From JACCYJ01 sp038198775 (GTDB lineage: Bacteria > Actinomycetota > Actinomycetes > Propionibacteriales > Nocardioidaceae), in assembly GCA_038198775.1 (NCBI GenBank), contig JBBPZV010000043.1, positions 1-64,000 on the forward strand: a stretch of 64,000 nucleotides of DNA, in the 5' to 3' direction. Shown piece after piece: positions 32,325-40,919 of the stretch. The position numbers and the translations under genes are program-made. The notes beneath the pieces are model-generated. The model searched no databases, was not told the origin of the DNA, and saw only the letters and a list, made by a program, of their open reading frames with translations. Every line of letters begins with the position of its first letter. Position 1 is the stretch's first letter.

Positions 32325-34015
32325 CCACCCCGGGAAACGGGTACGACGACGGGGTGGCGGAGGAGGCTCGGCTGCTCGCCGGCCGCTACCGGCTCGAGCG
32401 GCTGCTCGGGCGTGGCGGAATGGGTGAGGTCTGGCAGGCTCGCGACGAGACGCTCGGCCGTCCAGTCGCGGTCAAGCAGGTGCGGTTCCCGCCCGGCATC
32501 TCACCGGAGGAGCGTGACATCCGCTGCGAACGCACCATGCGGGAGGCGCGTCTGACCGCCCGCCTCAGCCATCCCGCGATCGTCACCGTCTACGACGTGG
32601 TGTCGGCCGACGGACAGCCGTGCATCGTGATGGAGCTGGTAGCGGCGCCCAGCCTCGCGCAGGTCATCGATGCGGACGGCCCCGTCGAGCCGGGACGGGC
32701 GGCGGCGATCGGGGTGGCCCTGATCGACGCGCTCGAGGCCGCGCATGCAGCCGGCGTGCTGCACCGTGATGTCAAACCCAGCAACGTGCTGCTCGACGGG
32801 GACCGGGTGGTGCTCACCGACTTCGGGATCGCCACCAGCGAGAGCGACGTCACGTTGACGAGTACCGGGCTCCTGGTCGGGTCGCCCACCTACATGTCGC
32901 CGGAGCGGTTGCGCGCCAAGCACATCGGGCCACCGGCGGACCTGTGGTCGCTGGGGGCGACGCTGTACGCGGCACTGGAGGCGAGACCGCCGTTTCGCGC
33001 CGAGACGACGATGGGAACCATCACCGCCGTCCTCGCCGACGAGGTCCCGCCTCCACACGTCGAAGGGCCGCTGCGCAGCGTGCTGCTCGGACTGCTGGAC
33101 AAGGAGCCCGACCGCCGACTTCGCAGCCGCCCGGCCCGGCAGTTGCTGATGCAGGCGGTGACCGCACCGCCGCCTCCGTTGGTCGTCCCGGCGCCCGACG
33201 GGGACACCACGACGATCCACCTCCCGGTCGCCCCGGTGATGGCGCCGGTGGCGCCGCCGTCGCAGCTCGAGGACTTCTTCGTGGCGGCGCCCGAGACGCC
33301 CGAGCGCCAGCTGGGACGACCGCTGCTGCTGCTGGCAGCCGTGGTGGTGCTGCTAGGAGGGGGTCTCGTCCTCGCCGGCCAGCTCGGCGGAGGTGACCCG
33401 GGCTCGACGACGGCCACCCAGCGCAGCGGTTCGACGTCCGGCACCGGCGCGACGGGGCAGGGCAACCCGGGTCGGGCCCCTACCCGCCGCCCGTCGGCCA
33501 GCAACCCCTCTGCCTCTGCCTCACCGTCTCCGCCAGCCAGCACCTCACCGGCAGCGCCGGAGGCCCGTCCCGGTCGCGGGGTCCCGGCGGGCTACCAGCG
33601 AGTGCACGACCCGCTCGGCTTCACCGTCGCCGTACCCGACGGATGGACCCGCCGACTGGCGGCACCCACCCGGGTGGACTACGTGTCACCGGACGGCACC
33701 CAGTTCCTGCGGGTCGACCAGCAGCCGCAGGCCGAACCCAGTGCCGAGCAGGCCTGGCTCGACGCGGAACCGGCGGTCGCCGCGCGGCTGCCCGGCTACC
33801 AGCGCATCAGCATCGCACCGGTCGACTACCGGTATCCGGCGGCCGACTGGGAGTTCACCTGGCAGGCCCCGGGTGGCACCATCCACGTGCTCAACCGAGG
33901 AATCGTCACCGACCCGCGAGGCTTCGCGCTGTACATGTCCGGCCCGGACGCCACCTGGGAGAGCGCCAGCCGGCCCGTGTTCCAGACCGCCGCGGCGACC
34001 TTCCGCCCGCACTAA
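32321..34015 (+). CDS. Transmembrane Ser/Thr protein kinase (PknB-type)
   Basis: 564 residues from the GTG at 32321, overlapping the previous stop (GTGA). Kinase domain about 23-280: GRGGMG (30-35), Lys52 in VAVKQ, HRDVKPSN (148-155), DFG (167-169) and SPE (193-195). A Pro-rich juxtamembrane stretch leads to one helix (about 335-357), then a Ser/Thr/Pro-rich linker (about 360-415) and an outer domain (about 420-564) beginning GYQRVHDPLGFTVAVPDGW. That outer domain has no PASTA repeats; similar domains occur in other actinobacterial kinases of unknown ligand. It likely senses an external signal and regulates the two hydrolases or a cell-wall process. Confidence 0.92.
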   Translation: MTTPGNGYDDGVAEEARLLAGRYRLERLLGRGGMGEVWQARDETLGRPVAVKQVRFPPGISPEERDIRCERTMREARLTARLSHPAIVTVYDVVSADGQPCIVMELVAAPSLAQVIDADGPVEPGRAAAIGVALIDALEAAHAAGVLHRDVKPSNVLLDGDRVVLTDFGIATSESDVTLTSTGLLVGSPTYMSPERLRAKHIGPPADLWSLGATLYAALEARPPFRAETTMGTITAVLADEVPPPHVEGPLRSVLLGLLDKEPDRRLRSRPARQLLMQAVTAPPPPLVVPAPDGDTTTIHLPVAPVMAPVAPPSQLEDFFVAAPETPERQLGRPLLLLAAVVVLLGGGLVLAGQLGGGDPGSTTATQRSGSTSGTGATGQGNPGRAPTRRPSASNPSASASPSPPASTSPAAPEARPGRGVPAGYQRVHDPLGFTVAVPDGWTRRLAAPTRVDYVSPDGTQFLRVDQQPQAEPSAEQAWLDAEPAVAARLPGYQRISIAPVDYRYPAADWEFTWQAPGGTIHVLNRGIVTDPRGFALYMSGPDATWESASRPVFQTAAATFRPH

Positions 34016-34091
34016 GACCCGGCCTGACGTGGGTTAGACCGGTGACCGCAGGGTACGACGGCCCAATCCCAACGAGCGTCGAGGAGCACCG

Positions 34092-34949
34092 ATGTTGTGG
34101 TCGAAGCTGACCGGCAGGCTGGAGCAGGCGCAAGCCCTTGACCCGGCAGTCGACGCGGTCGCGGGGGTCGTGACGGCCGTGGTGCCGCGGGGACCGGTCA
34201 AGGATGCCCTTCACGGGCGCTGGCTCGGCCATCCGGTCCACCCGCTGCTGGTCACGATGCCGATCGGGCTCTGGTCGGGGGCCTCGCTGCTGGACTACCT
34301 GGGCGGCCCGGGAGCTCGCGAGGCGGCGCAGCGACTCGTGGGGGCGGGGATTCTCAGCGTCCCGGCAACCGCAGCTGCGGGGCTGGCGGACTGGTCGGAG
34401 CTGGGTCTGGACCGCCAGCCCAAACGGGTCGGTCTGGCGCACGCCGCGTTCAACGTCGCCAGCACGCTGCTGTACAGCGCCAGCTGGCTCGCGCGCGCCC
34501 GCGGTGACCACCGGCGGGGGAGGCGGCTGGCGCTGCTCGGCGCCACCACGGTCTCGTTGGGCGGCTACCTGGGTGGCCACCTGAGCTACAGCGAGGCCGT
34601 CGGGGTGAACCGCAACTACGGTGTGGACAAGGCACCACTCGACTGGACGGACGCCGCCGCGGCGACAGACCTGTCGGAGGGGCAGCTGCTGCGCGCCGAT
34701 GTCGGCGGCGAGCCGATCCTGCTGGCGCACACCGAGGGTGAGCTCTACGCGCTGCACGCCGTGTGCAGCCACTACGAAGGACCACTCGACGAGGGGGAGC
34801 TCCGCGAGGGTTGCGTGGTCTGTCCGTGGCACGGCAGCACGTTCCGCCTCCGAGACGGCAGCGTCGCCAGGGGACCCGCGACCGCGCCGCAGCCCGGCTA
34901 CGACGTTCGCACCGTCGAGGACCGCATCCAGGTGAGAGCCCGGACCTGA
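34092..34949 (+). CDS. DUF2231 membrane protein fused to a Rieske [2Fe-2S] domain
   Basis: 285 residues; GAGGAG precedes the ATG at 34092. Residues about 45-170 are DUF2231 with four hydrophobic helices (GHPVHPLLVTMPIGLW at the first). Residues about 185-285 are a Rieske ferredoxin domain with both cluster ligand pairs: C225-S-H227 and C244-P-W-H247. A membrane-tethered electron-transfer protein is implied, with partner unknown. It is 100 bases upstream of the copper operon and on the same strand, but a separate promoter/operator lies between. Confidence 0.9.
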   Translation: MLWSKLTGRLEQAQALDPAVDAVAGVVTAVVPRGPVKDALHGRWLGHPVHPLLVTMPIGLWSGASLLDYLGGPGAREAAQRLVGAGILSVPATAAAGLADWSELGLDRQPKRVGLAHAAFNVASTLLYSASWLARARGDHRRGRRLALLGATTVSLGGYLGGHLSYSEAVGVNRNYGVDKAPLDWTDAAAATDLSEGQLLRADVGGEPILLAHTEGELYALHAVCSHYEGPLDEGELREGCVVCPWHGSTFRLRDGSVARGPATAPQPGYDVRTVEDRIQVRART

Positions 34950-35011
34950 CGGGGGCGGACACTGCCGTAGGGCGGGCTCATGGGAACGGATGCTGGGCAG
35001 GGGGGGTGTGC

Positions 35012-35034
35012 CTGTACCGTACAGGGGTACCGTA
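35012..35034 (+). promoter_or_regulatory. Probable CsoR operator
   Basis: CTGTAC (35012-35017), a centre C, and GTACAG (35019-35024) form a perfect palindrome. GTACCGTA occurs twice (35014-35021 and 35027-35034), 13 bases apart, ending 15 bases before the csoR start. The position and TACC/GGTA symmetry fit autoregulation by a CsoR-type repressor released by Cu(I). Confidence 0.6.
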
Positions 35035-35049
35035 AGTGTAGGAGGCGCC

Positions 35050-35331
35050 GTGCAGGGCTACAGCGAAGACCGCCAGGCACACCTGGCCCGGCTCCGTCGC
35101 ATCGAGGGACAGGTGCGTGGCCTGCAGCGGATGGTGGAGGCCGACGACTACTGCATCGACATCTTGACGCAGGTCTCCGCCGCCACCCGAGCGCTGCAGT
35201 CCTTCTCGCTCAGCCTGCTCGACGCCCACCTGGCGCACTGCGTGGTGGCGGCAGCCGCCAAGGGTGGTGCGGAGGCCGACGTCAAGGTACGAGAGGCCCA
35301 GCAGGCCATTGCCCGCCTGGTCCGGTCCTGA
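35050..35331 (+). CDS. csoR: CsoR-family copper-sensing repressor
   Basis: 93 residues from the GTG at 35050, chosen because AGGAGG ends 4 bases upstream; a longer frame from 34990 would include the operator. All-helical DUF156 protein: RLRRIEGQVRGLQRM signature, and the Cu(I) ligands Cys35 (DDYC), His60 (DAH) and Cys64 (AHC) in CsoR order. The apo form would repress the chaperone/ATPase operon downstream. It is followed after 12 bases by the chaperone gene. Confidence 0.92.
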   Translation: MQGYSEDRQAHLARLRRIEGQVRGLQRMVEADDYCIDILTQVSAATRALQSFSLSLLDAHLAHCVVAAAAKGGAEADVKVREAQQAIARLVRS

Positions 35332-35343
35332 GAGGAGCATTTC

Positions 35344-35559
35344 GTGTCCATCACCACGACGTACGCCGTCGACGGCATGACCTGCAGCCACTGCGTCAAC
35401 GCCGTCGTGGGGGAGCTTTCGGCGATCGAGGGTGTCCTCGCCGTCCACGTGGATCTCGTCGTGGACGCGGCGTCCACGGTGCGCGTGAGCAGCCAGGCGC
35501 CTTTGGACCGAGAGGTCGTGGGCGACGCCGTCGAAGAGGCGGGTTATCAGCTGGCATGA
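35344..35559 (+). CDS. copZ: Copper chaperone (HMA domain, CopZ-like)
   Basis: A 71-residue single heavy-metal-associated domain: GMTCSHC metal loop at residues 11-17, and EEAGYQL at the end. The GTG at 35344 has GAGGAG 6 bases upstream. It carries Cu(I) to the ATPase whose ATG overlaps its stop (ATGA). Cytosolic. Confidence 0.92.
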   Translation: MSITTTYAVDGMTCSHCVNAVVGELSAIEGVLAVHVDLVVDAASTVRVSSQAPLDREVVGDAVEEAGYQLA

Positions 35560-37802
35560 GCACCGTCGACCTGCAGATCGGCGGCATGACCTGCGCCTCG
35601 TGCGCCGCCCGGATAGAGAAGAAGCTGAAGCGCCTGCCCGGCGTCGACGCCAGCGTCAACTACGCCACCGAGAAGGCCACCCTCACGCTGCCTGCGGGCG
35701 TCAGCGTCGCGGACGCCATCGCCACTGTCGAGGCCACCGGCTATACCGCGAGGCTCCCCCAGCCGGTCACCGCGCCGGGGGAGCCCGACCCGGGTGGTGA
35801 GGCGCGCGAGCTCCGTCGCCGACTGCTGGTCTCGGTCGTGCTCGCGGTGCCGGTGGTGCTGCTGGCTATGCTCCCCTTCCTGCAGTTCGACTTCTGGCAG
35901 TGGCTCTCGCTGGCCCTCGCCACCCCAGTGGTGACCTGGGGCGCCCTGCCCTTCCACCGGGCCGCCTGGGCCAACGCCCGGCACCTGAGCGCCACCATGG
36001 ACAGCCTGATCAGCCTCGGTGTGCTGGCGGCGTACGGCTGGTCGCTGTACGCGCTGTTCCTCGGGGATGCCGGGGCCGCCGGGATGCGCATGCGCCTGGA
36101 CCTCGTCCCCTCGACCGGTGCCTCCGACCACATCTACCTGGAGGTGGCCTCGGCGGTCACGGTCTTCATCCTCTCCGGGCGCTACTTCGAGGCACGCGCC
36201 AAGCGCCGCTCCGGCGCGGCGCTGCGCGCCCTGCTCGAGCTGGGAGCGAAGGACGTCGCAGTGCTCCGGTCCGGCCGCGAACAGCGGATCCCGATCGAGG
36301 CGCTGGCTGTGGGCGACGTCTTCGTGGTGCGACCGGGGGAGAAGGTCGCAACGGACGGGGAGGTCGTCGAGGGCTCCTCGGCGGTCGACACCAGCCTGCT
36401 CACCGGTGAACCCGTGCCCGTGGAGGTCGCGCCGGGCGACGCGGTGGTCGGGGCCGCGGTGAACGCCGGCGGTCGGCTCGTCGTCCGCGCGACCCGCGTC
36501 GGGACCGAGACCTCCTTGGCGCAGCTGGCGCGGCTCGTCGAGCAGGCGCAGTCGGGGAAGGCGCCGGTGCAGCGCCTCGCCGACCGCGTCTCGGCGATCT
36601 TCGTGCCGGTGGTCATGGCTCTGGCCGTGCTCACGCTGCTGGGCTGGCTCGCCGTCGGTGCCGATCCGCAGGTCGGGTTCGGTGCGGCGGTGGCGGTGCT
36701 GATCATCGCCTGCCCCTGCGCGCTCGGGCTGGCCACCCCGACCGCCCTGCTGGTCGGCACCGGACGAGGCGCCCAGATAGGCGTGCTCATCAAGGGCCCC
36801 CAGGTCCTCGAGTCGACCCGGCGGGTCGACACGATCGTCCTCGACAAGACCGGCACCGTCACCGAGGGCCGGATGCGGCTGGTCGACGTGGTTCCGGCGG
36901 CGGGCGAGAGCGCCGCGGAGGTGCTGCGGCTCGCCGGCGCGGTCGAGGTCGCCTCCGAGCACCCGATCGCGGCCGCCGTCGCGGCCGCCGCCCACGACAG
37001 GTTCGGCGACCTTCCTCCCGCCGGGCAGTTCCTGGCCACCTCGGGGCTGGGGGTCGACGGAGTCGTCGCTGGGCATCGGGTCAGCGTCGGGCGGGCGCAA
37101 TGGCGGGCTGGTGCCGCCACGCTCCCGGCGGACCTGGAGCCGCACCGGGAGGCGGCGGAGTCGGCCGGCCACACCGTAGTCGTCGTCGGCTGGGACGGGG
37201 TCGCGCGCGGTCTGCTCGTGGTCGCCGACACCGTGAAGCCGACCAGCGCGCAGGCCGTCTCCGAGCTGAGGTCACTGGGCCTGCGTCCCGTGCTGCTGAC
37301 CGGTGACAACCGGCGTGCCGCCGCGAGCGTTGCGGGCGAGGTCGGCATCGCCGAGGTGATCGCGGAGGTGCTGCCGGCGGCGAAGGTCGAAGCCGTACGC
37401 AGCCTTCAGCGCAGTGGCTGTGTCGTCGCCATGGTGGGGGATGGCATCAACGACGCACCGGCTCTGGCCCAGGCCGATCTCGGTATCGCGATGGGAACCG
37501 GCACCCAGGTCGCGATCGAAGCCAGCGACCTGACCCTGGTCCGGGGAGACCTGCGGACGGCGGCGGACGCCATCGCGCTGTCCCGACGGACGTTGCGAAC
37601 GATCAAGGGAAACCTGGTCTGGGCCTTCGGCTACAACGTGGCCGCGCTGCCGCTGGCGGTCTCCGGGCTGCTGAACCCGTTGATCGCCGGCGCCGCGATG
37701 GCGTTCTCGTCGGTCTTCGTGGTCTCCAACAGTCTGCGGCTGCGCCGGTTCCGGCCGGTGTCGCTGCGCTCGGACCCGGCCGACGTCGGGGGGAGCCGCT
37801 GA
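35556..37802 (+). CDS. copA: Cu(I)-exporting P1B-type ATPase
   Basis: 748 residues. One N-terminal HMA domain with CxxC (Cys13, Cys16 in GMTCASC), eight membrane helices, the CPC ion motif at 386-388, the phosphorylation site DKTGT (Asp430), SEHP for the nucleotide domain, TGDN, and GDGINDAP (Asp629). It exports Cu(I) with ATP hydrolysis. The CPC motif and Cu-type HMA loop argue for copper over zinc. The start overlaps the chaperone stop (ATGA), and the stop overlaps the nuoA start (TGATG), so the following complex I genes can be translated from the same message. Confidence 0.95.
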   Translation: MSTVDLQIGGMTCASCAARIEKKLKRLPGVDASVNYATEKATLTLPAGVSVADAIATVEATGYTARLPQPVTAPGEPDPGGEARELRRRLLVSVVLAVPVVLLAMLPFLQFDFWQWLSLALATPVVTWGALPFHRAAWANARHLSATMDSLISLGVLAAYGWSLYALFLGDAGAAGMRMRLDLVPSTGASDHIYLEVASAVTVFILSGRYFEARAKRRSGAALRALLELGAKDVAVLRSGREQRIPIEALAVGDVFVVRPGEKVATDGEVVEGSSAVDTSLLTGEPVPVEVAPGDAVVGAAVNAGGRLVVRATRVGTETSLAQLARLVEQAQSGKAPVQRLADRVSAIFVPVVMALAVLTLLGWLAVGADPQVGFGAAVAVLIIACPCALGLATPTALLVGTGRGAQIGVLIKGPQVLESTRRVDTIVLDKTGTVTEGRMRLVDVVPAAGESAAEVLRLAGAVEVASEHPIAAAVAAAAHDRFGDLPPAGQFLATSGLGVDGVVAGHRVSVGRAQWRAGAATLPADLEPHREAAESAGHTVVVVGWDGVARGLLVVADTVKPTSAQAVSELRSLGLRPVLLTGDNRRAAASVAGEVGIAEVIAEVLPAAKVEAVRSLQRSGCVVAMVGDGINDAPALAQADLGIAMGTGTQVAIEASDLTLVRGDLRTAADAIALSRRTLRTIKGNLVWAFGYNVAALPLAVSGLLNPLIAGAAMAFSSVFVVSNSLRLRRFRPVSLRSDPADVGGSR

Positions 37803-38152
37803 TGGAGGCCTACCTCGGGCTGTTGTCGATGCTCGGCGTCGGAGTCGGGGCGGTCGGAGGCGTCTACGCGACCGGCCTCGTGCTCGGTGTCCACCGGGAG
37901 CCGCTGGAGGTCCTCCCGTTCCTGTCCGGCAACGAGCCCACCGAACACGCCCTGTCGCGCTACCACGCTCGTTGGTATCTGCTTTCGCTGGTCTTCTTGG
38001 CCTTCGACGTCGAGATGCTGTTCATGTACCCCTGGGCGGTCGTGGTCGCCGACGTGGGAGCCGAGGCCGTCGTGGAGATGTTCGGGTTCCTCGGTCTGCT
38101 GATGCTCGCGGTGGTGTGGGCATGGCGCGAGGGCGCGTTGCGATGGGCCTGA
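37802..38152 (+). CDS. nuoA: NADH-quinone oxidoreductase subunit A-like
   Basis: 116 residues with three helices and the NuoA signature: a loop with YHARWYLLSLVFLAFDVEM (conserved Asp/Glu in the second helix). It belongs to the membrane arm next to NuoH, J and K. It is translationally coupled to copA by a one-base overlap and overlaps the next start by 10 bases. Confidence 0.9.
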   Translation: MEAYLGLLSMLGVGVGAVGGVYATGLVLGVHREPLEVLPFLSGNEPTEHALSRYHARWYLLSLVFLAFDVEMLFMYPWAVVVADVGAEAVVEMFGFLGLLMLAVVWAWREGALRWA

Positions 38153-39156
38153 GCGAGGCAGTCGGACGGCTCGCGGTACGAGGCGTCCACCTGCTGGTCG
38201 TCGCGGTCCCGGAGTGGCCCACGGTGCGGATGTCGCTGGAACAAGCGGTCTTCGCCCGTTCCTGGCGGCTGGCGAGGTCAGCGGCCGACGCCGACGCCCT
38301 CGTCGTCTGCGGGCGGCCGGGAGCGGAGCTGCGGGGCGCCGCCGACCGGGTGTGGGCGCAGCTCCCGGGTCCGCGTGCCCGCGGGGTGCTCACGACGCCG
38401 GCGAACGCGGACGCGTTGCTGGACTCCCTGGCCGCGGAGCTGCTCGACGCCGGGTCGCAGCGCCGGGACGCCCGCAGCCGCACGTCGTACGCGGTGAACG
38501 CGGCCGACGAGGACGAGATGACCCCGGCCGGTATCCAGCTGGCCGGCGAGGGGCCAGACCGTGACGGCGTCGACCTCGACGTGCTGCACGTCCCGCTGGG
38601 GCCGGTGCTGCCGCACTGGCCGGCGGGGCTTCGGCTCGACTGCCGGCTCCAGGGCGACGTCGTCGTGGCGGCGCAGGCTCGGATGCTGCCGGCGGCGGAA
38701 CCGGAGGACCCCACGGGAGCACCGGCCGGGGACCGCCGCCGAGCGGTGATGCGGTGCGACGCCAGCTACCGGCTGCTGGCGGTCGCAGGTTGGGACGCGG
38801 CCGCCGACTCGGCGCGGCACGTCAGGGACCAGCTGCTGACCGGTGCACCGATGTCGGACTGCGCATCCCGCCTCGACCGGCTGCGGCGCAGGGTCGAGCG
38901 GTCGGTCTCGCTGCGCTGGCTGCTGCGGGACCTGCCCCCGGGGGATGTCCACCGGCGTCTGGTGCGGTGGTTGGCCGAAGCCGCGGCCGCTGCCCGCGGC
39001 GAGCGGGAGACCGATCCCAGGGTCGCGCCGCCCGGTTCGGTGACCGAGACACTGCCCGACCTGGTGGCCGGTCTTGACCTGGGCGCCGCCCGGCTGGTCG
39101 TGGCCGCGCACGAGCCGGACTCCGTCGTCTCGGTTCGGGAGTCCGCGCATGGGTGA
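38143..39156 (+). CDS. NuoB-position protein lacking the N2 cluster cysteines, unknown function
   Basis: 337 residues from the ATG at 38143. The first 110 residues resemble the NuoB frame: MSLEQAVFARSWRLA, then DALVVCGRPG, then DRVWAQLPGPRARGVL, where NuoB has its 'vtG...mPePkwViamG' strand-helix. The paired Cys and later Cys that hold cluster N2 are absent. The remaining 220 residues are Arg/Ala/Asp-rich, without helices or known motif, and replace NuoC/NuoD in gene order. It might be a soluble adaptor that docks another electron donor onto the membrane arm. Assignment to NuoB ancestry is inference. Confidence 0.5.
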   Translation: MGLSEAVGRLAVRGVHLLVVAVPEWPTVRMSLEQAVFARSWRLARSAADADALVVCGRPGAELRGAADRVWAQLPGPRARGVLTTPANADALLDSLAAELLDAGSQRRDARSRTSYAVNAADEDEMTPAGIQLAGEGPDRDGVDLDVLHVPLGPVLPHWPAGLRLDCRLQGDVVVAAQARMLPAAEPEDPTGAPAGDRRRAVMRCDASYRLLAVAGWDAAADSARHVRDQLLTGAPMSDCASRLDRLRRRVERSVSLRWLLRDLPPGDVHRRLVRWLAEAAAAARGERETDPRVAPPGSVTETLPDLVAGLDLGAARLVVAAHEPDSVVSVRESAHG

Positions 39157-40051
39157 GGTCGGCCAGGTGGGTGTGGGCTGGGTTGTGGTGGCCGCGCTGG
39201 TGCTGTTCGCGGTCGCCGGGGCAGGCGCCGGGTTGGACGGCGTGCTGGCGGCGCGCTGCTCACCGCTGGTCGAGGTGGCTCGGTTGGTGCGGCAGCGCCG
39301 GCGCCGCACCGTCGCCGCCGACCGGCCGCTGTGGCGCATCGGCGGGGCCGGCCTGCTGGTGGTCGCACTGCTGATGGTGGTCGTGGTCCCGCTCGGGCGG
39401 TGGACGGTGGCCGACCTCTCCGTGGGGGTGGTGTGGTTCAACGCCATGGACGTCGTGGTCTGGGCGATGGTCTGGCTGGCCGGCTGGGGGCCGAACAGCG
39501 TGCACTCGCTGGTCGGCGGCTATCGCTTCCTCGCCCAGGCGCTGTCGTACGAGCTGCCGCTGATGTTCGCGATCACCACCCCGGCCGTCGCGGCCGGCAG
39601 CCTGCGGATCGCCGACGTGGTCCGCGCCCAGCAACCGCTGTGGTTCGTGGTCTCGATGCCGGTGGCCCTCCTGGTGTTCCTGACCGGCGTCGTCGCCTTC
39701 TCCGTCTGGGGTCCGCTCGGGCACCCGGCCGGGAGCGACGTGGCCGGCGGCGTCCTGGAGGAGCTCTCCGGGGTGGACCGGCTGCTGGTGCTGGCCGGGC
39801 GTTACGCGCTGCTCGCCGCCGGTGCCGCGTTCGGGGCCACGCTGTTCCTCGGTGGCGGCAACGGGCCGCTGCTGCCCGCGTGGGCGTGGTCGCTGACAAA
39901 GACGCTGGCGCTGCTCGCGGTCCTGGTGGCAGCGCGCCGGCACGCGCCGTCGGTGCGCGCGGACCGCCTTGCGGAGGTCGGCTGGCTGGTGCTGTTGCCG
40001 CTGGTGCTGGTGCAGGTCCTGGTGGTTGCCGTGCTCGCGGTGGCCAGATGA
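39149..40051 (+). CDS. nuoH: NADH-quinone oxidoreductase subunit H-like
   Basis: 300 residues from the ATG at 39149, overlapping the previous gene by 8 bases. About eight helices. ALSYELPLMFAITTP matches the quinone-site loop of NuoH (SYElp). WSLTKTLALLAVLVAARRH is the last-helix pattern. The usual WPQxRxPR-type segments of loop 1 are weaker than in NuoH of a full complex. It forms the heel of the membrane arm that contacts the quinone. Confidence 0.87.
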   Translation: MGEVGQVGVGWVVVAALVLFAVAGAGAGLDGVLAARCSPLVEVARLVRQRRRRTVAADRPLWRIGGAGLLVVALLMVVVVPLGRWTVADLSVGVVWFNAMDVVVWAMVWLAGWGPNSVHSLVGGYRFLAQALSYELPLMFAITTPAVAAGSLRIADVVRAQQPLWFVVSMPVALLVFLTGVVAFSVWGPLGHPAGSDVAGGVLEELSGVDRLLVLAGRYALLAAGAAFGATLFLGGGNGPLLPAWAWSLTKTLALLAVLVAARRHAPSVRADRLAEVGWLVLLPLVLVQVLVVAVLAVAR

Positions 40052-40620
40052 GCGCGGTGTTCGTGGACGTCGCGTTCTGGGTCCTGTCGGTGGCGGCTGT
40101 CGGCTTCGGTGCCCTGGTCTTCCGGGTCGACTCGATGGCCCGGGCCACGTACGCCCTGGCCGTGTCGTTCGTCGCCGTGGGGCTGGCGTTGCTGCTGCTC
40201 GGCCTGGAGTACGTCGGCATCGTGACCGTCCTGATGATGGTGATGGAGATGGCGATCATGGCCGTCTTCATGGTCATGTACATGGGGATGAACCCCGCCC
40301 TGATGCCGATGAACATGGTGCACTCCCCCCGGTGGGCGGCCGGCGTCGCCGCCACGACGTTCGTCGGCCTCGCCGCATTGGCGCTGCTCGTGCCCTGGCC
40401 GGCACGTCGTGGAGCGCCCCCGGTGGACGTCACCACAGCCCTCGGCAACGCCATCATGGGCTCCAAGATGCTGGTGATGCTCACGGTCAGCCCGGTGCTG
40501 TTCGCCACCTTGGTGGCGGCCGTGGTGCTGGCGTCGGCTCGCGGCCGCTACGACCGCTTCGGTGACGACCTGAGTCGCCGGCCGGCGGACGACCCAGCGC
40601 CGGGAGGGGTGAACCGGTGA
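40048..40620 (+). CDS. nuoJ: NADH-quinone oxidoreductase subunit J-like
   Basis: 190 residues, five hydrophobic helices. ALVFRVDSMARATYALAVSF (first two helices) and the Met-rich MMVMEMAIMAVFMVMYMGMN place it as NuoJ. The stretch is unusually Met-rich (about 14 Met in 45 residues), striking beside copper genes. It starts in an ATGA overlap with nuoH and ends in a GTGA overlap with nuoK. Confidence 0.87.
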   Translation: MSAVFVDVAFWVLSVAAVGFGALVFRVDSMARATYALAVSFVAVGLALLLLGLEYVGIVTVLMMVMEMAIMAVFMVMYMGMNPALMPMNMVHSPRWAAGVAATTFVGLAALALLVPWPARRGAPPVDVTTALGNAIMGSKMLVMLTVSPVLFATLVAAVVLASARGRYDRFGDDLSRRPADDPAPGGVNR

Positions 40621-40919
40621 CGTTGCAGACGGTCCTACTCGTGGCCGCGGCGCTGTTCGCCGTCGGCATCTACGGCGCGCTGTCCCAGCAGGTCGTCGTG
40701 ATGGTGATGATGGGTCTGGAGCTGATGCTCAACGGCGTGATCCTCGCCGCCGGTGGTTTCTGGTGGTTCCTGGCGCCGTCCCCGGACGGTCAGGTGCTGC
40801 TGCTGGTAGTGATCTCGGCGATGACCGTGGAGATGGCGATGGGCTTCGCGGTGGCGACGCTGCTGCATCGATCCCGCGGCGCCGACATGACCGACATGGC
40901 CGCGGACCTGGCCGGATGA
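40617..40919 (+). CDS. nuoK: NADH-quinone oxidoreductase subunit K-like
   Basis: 100 residues, three helices. MMGLELMLNGVILAA carries the NuoK glutamate in helix two, and MTVEMAMGFAVATLL the glutamate in helix three. GTG start; overlaps both neighbours by 4 bases. Confidence 0.9.
   Translation: MTLQTVLLVAAALFAVGIYGALSQQVVVMVMMGLELMLNGVILAAGGFWWFLAPSPDGQVLLLVVISAMTVEMAMGFAVATLLHRSRGADMTDMAADLAG

Noticed and set aside
34980..35555. Upstream in-frame extension of copA to 34980.
   Set aside because: It would run through csoR and copZ in a wrong frame; the ATG at 35556 begins exactly at the HMA domain and overlaps the copZ stop.
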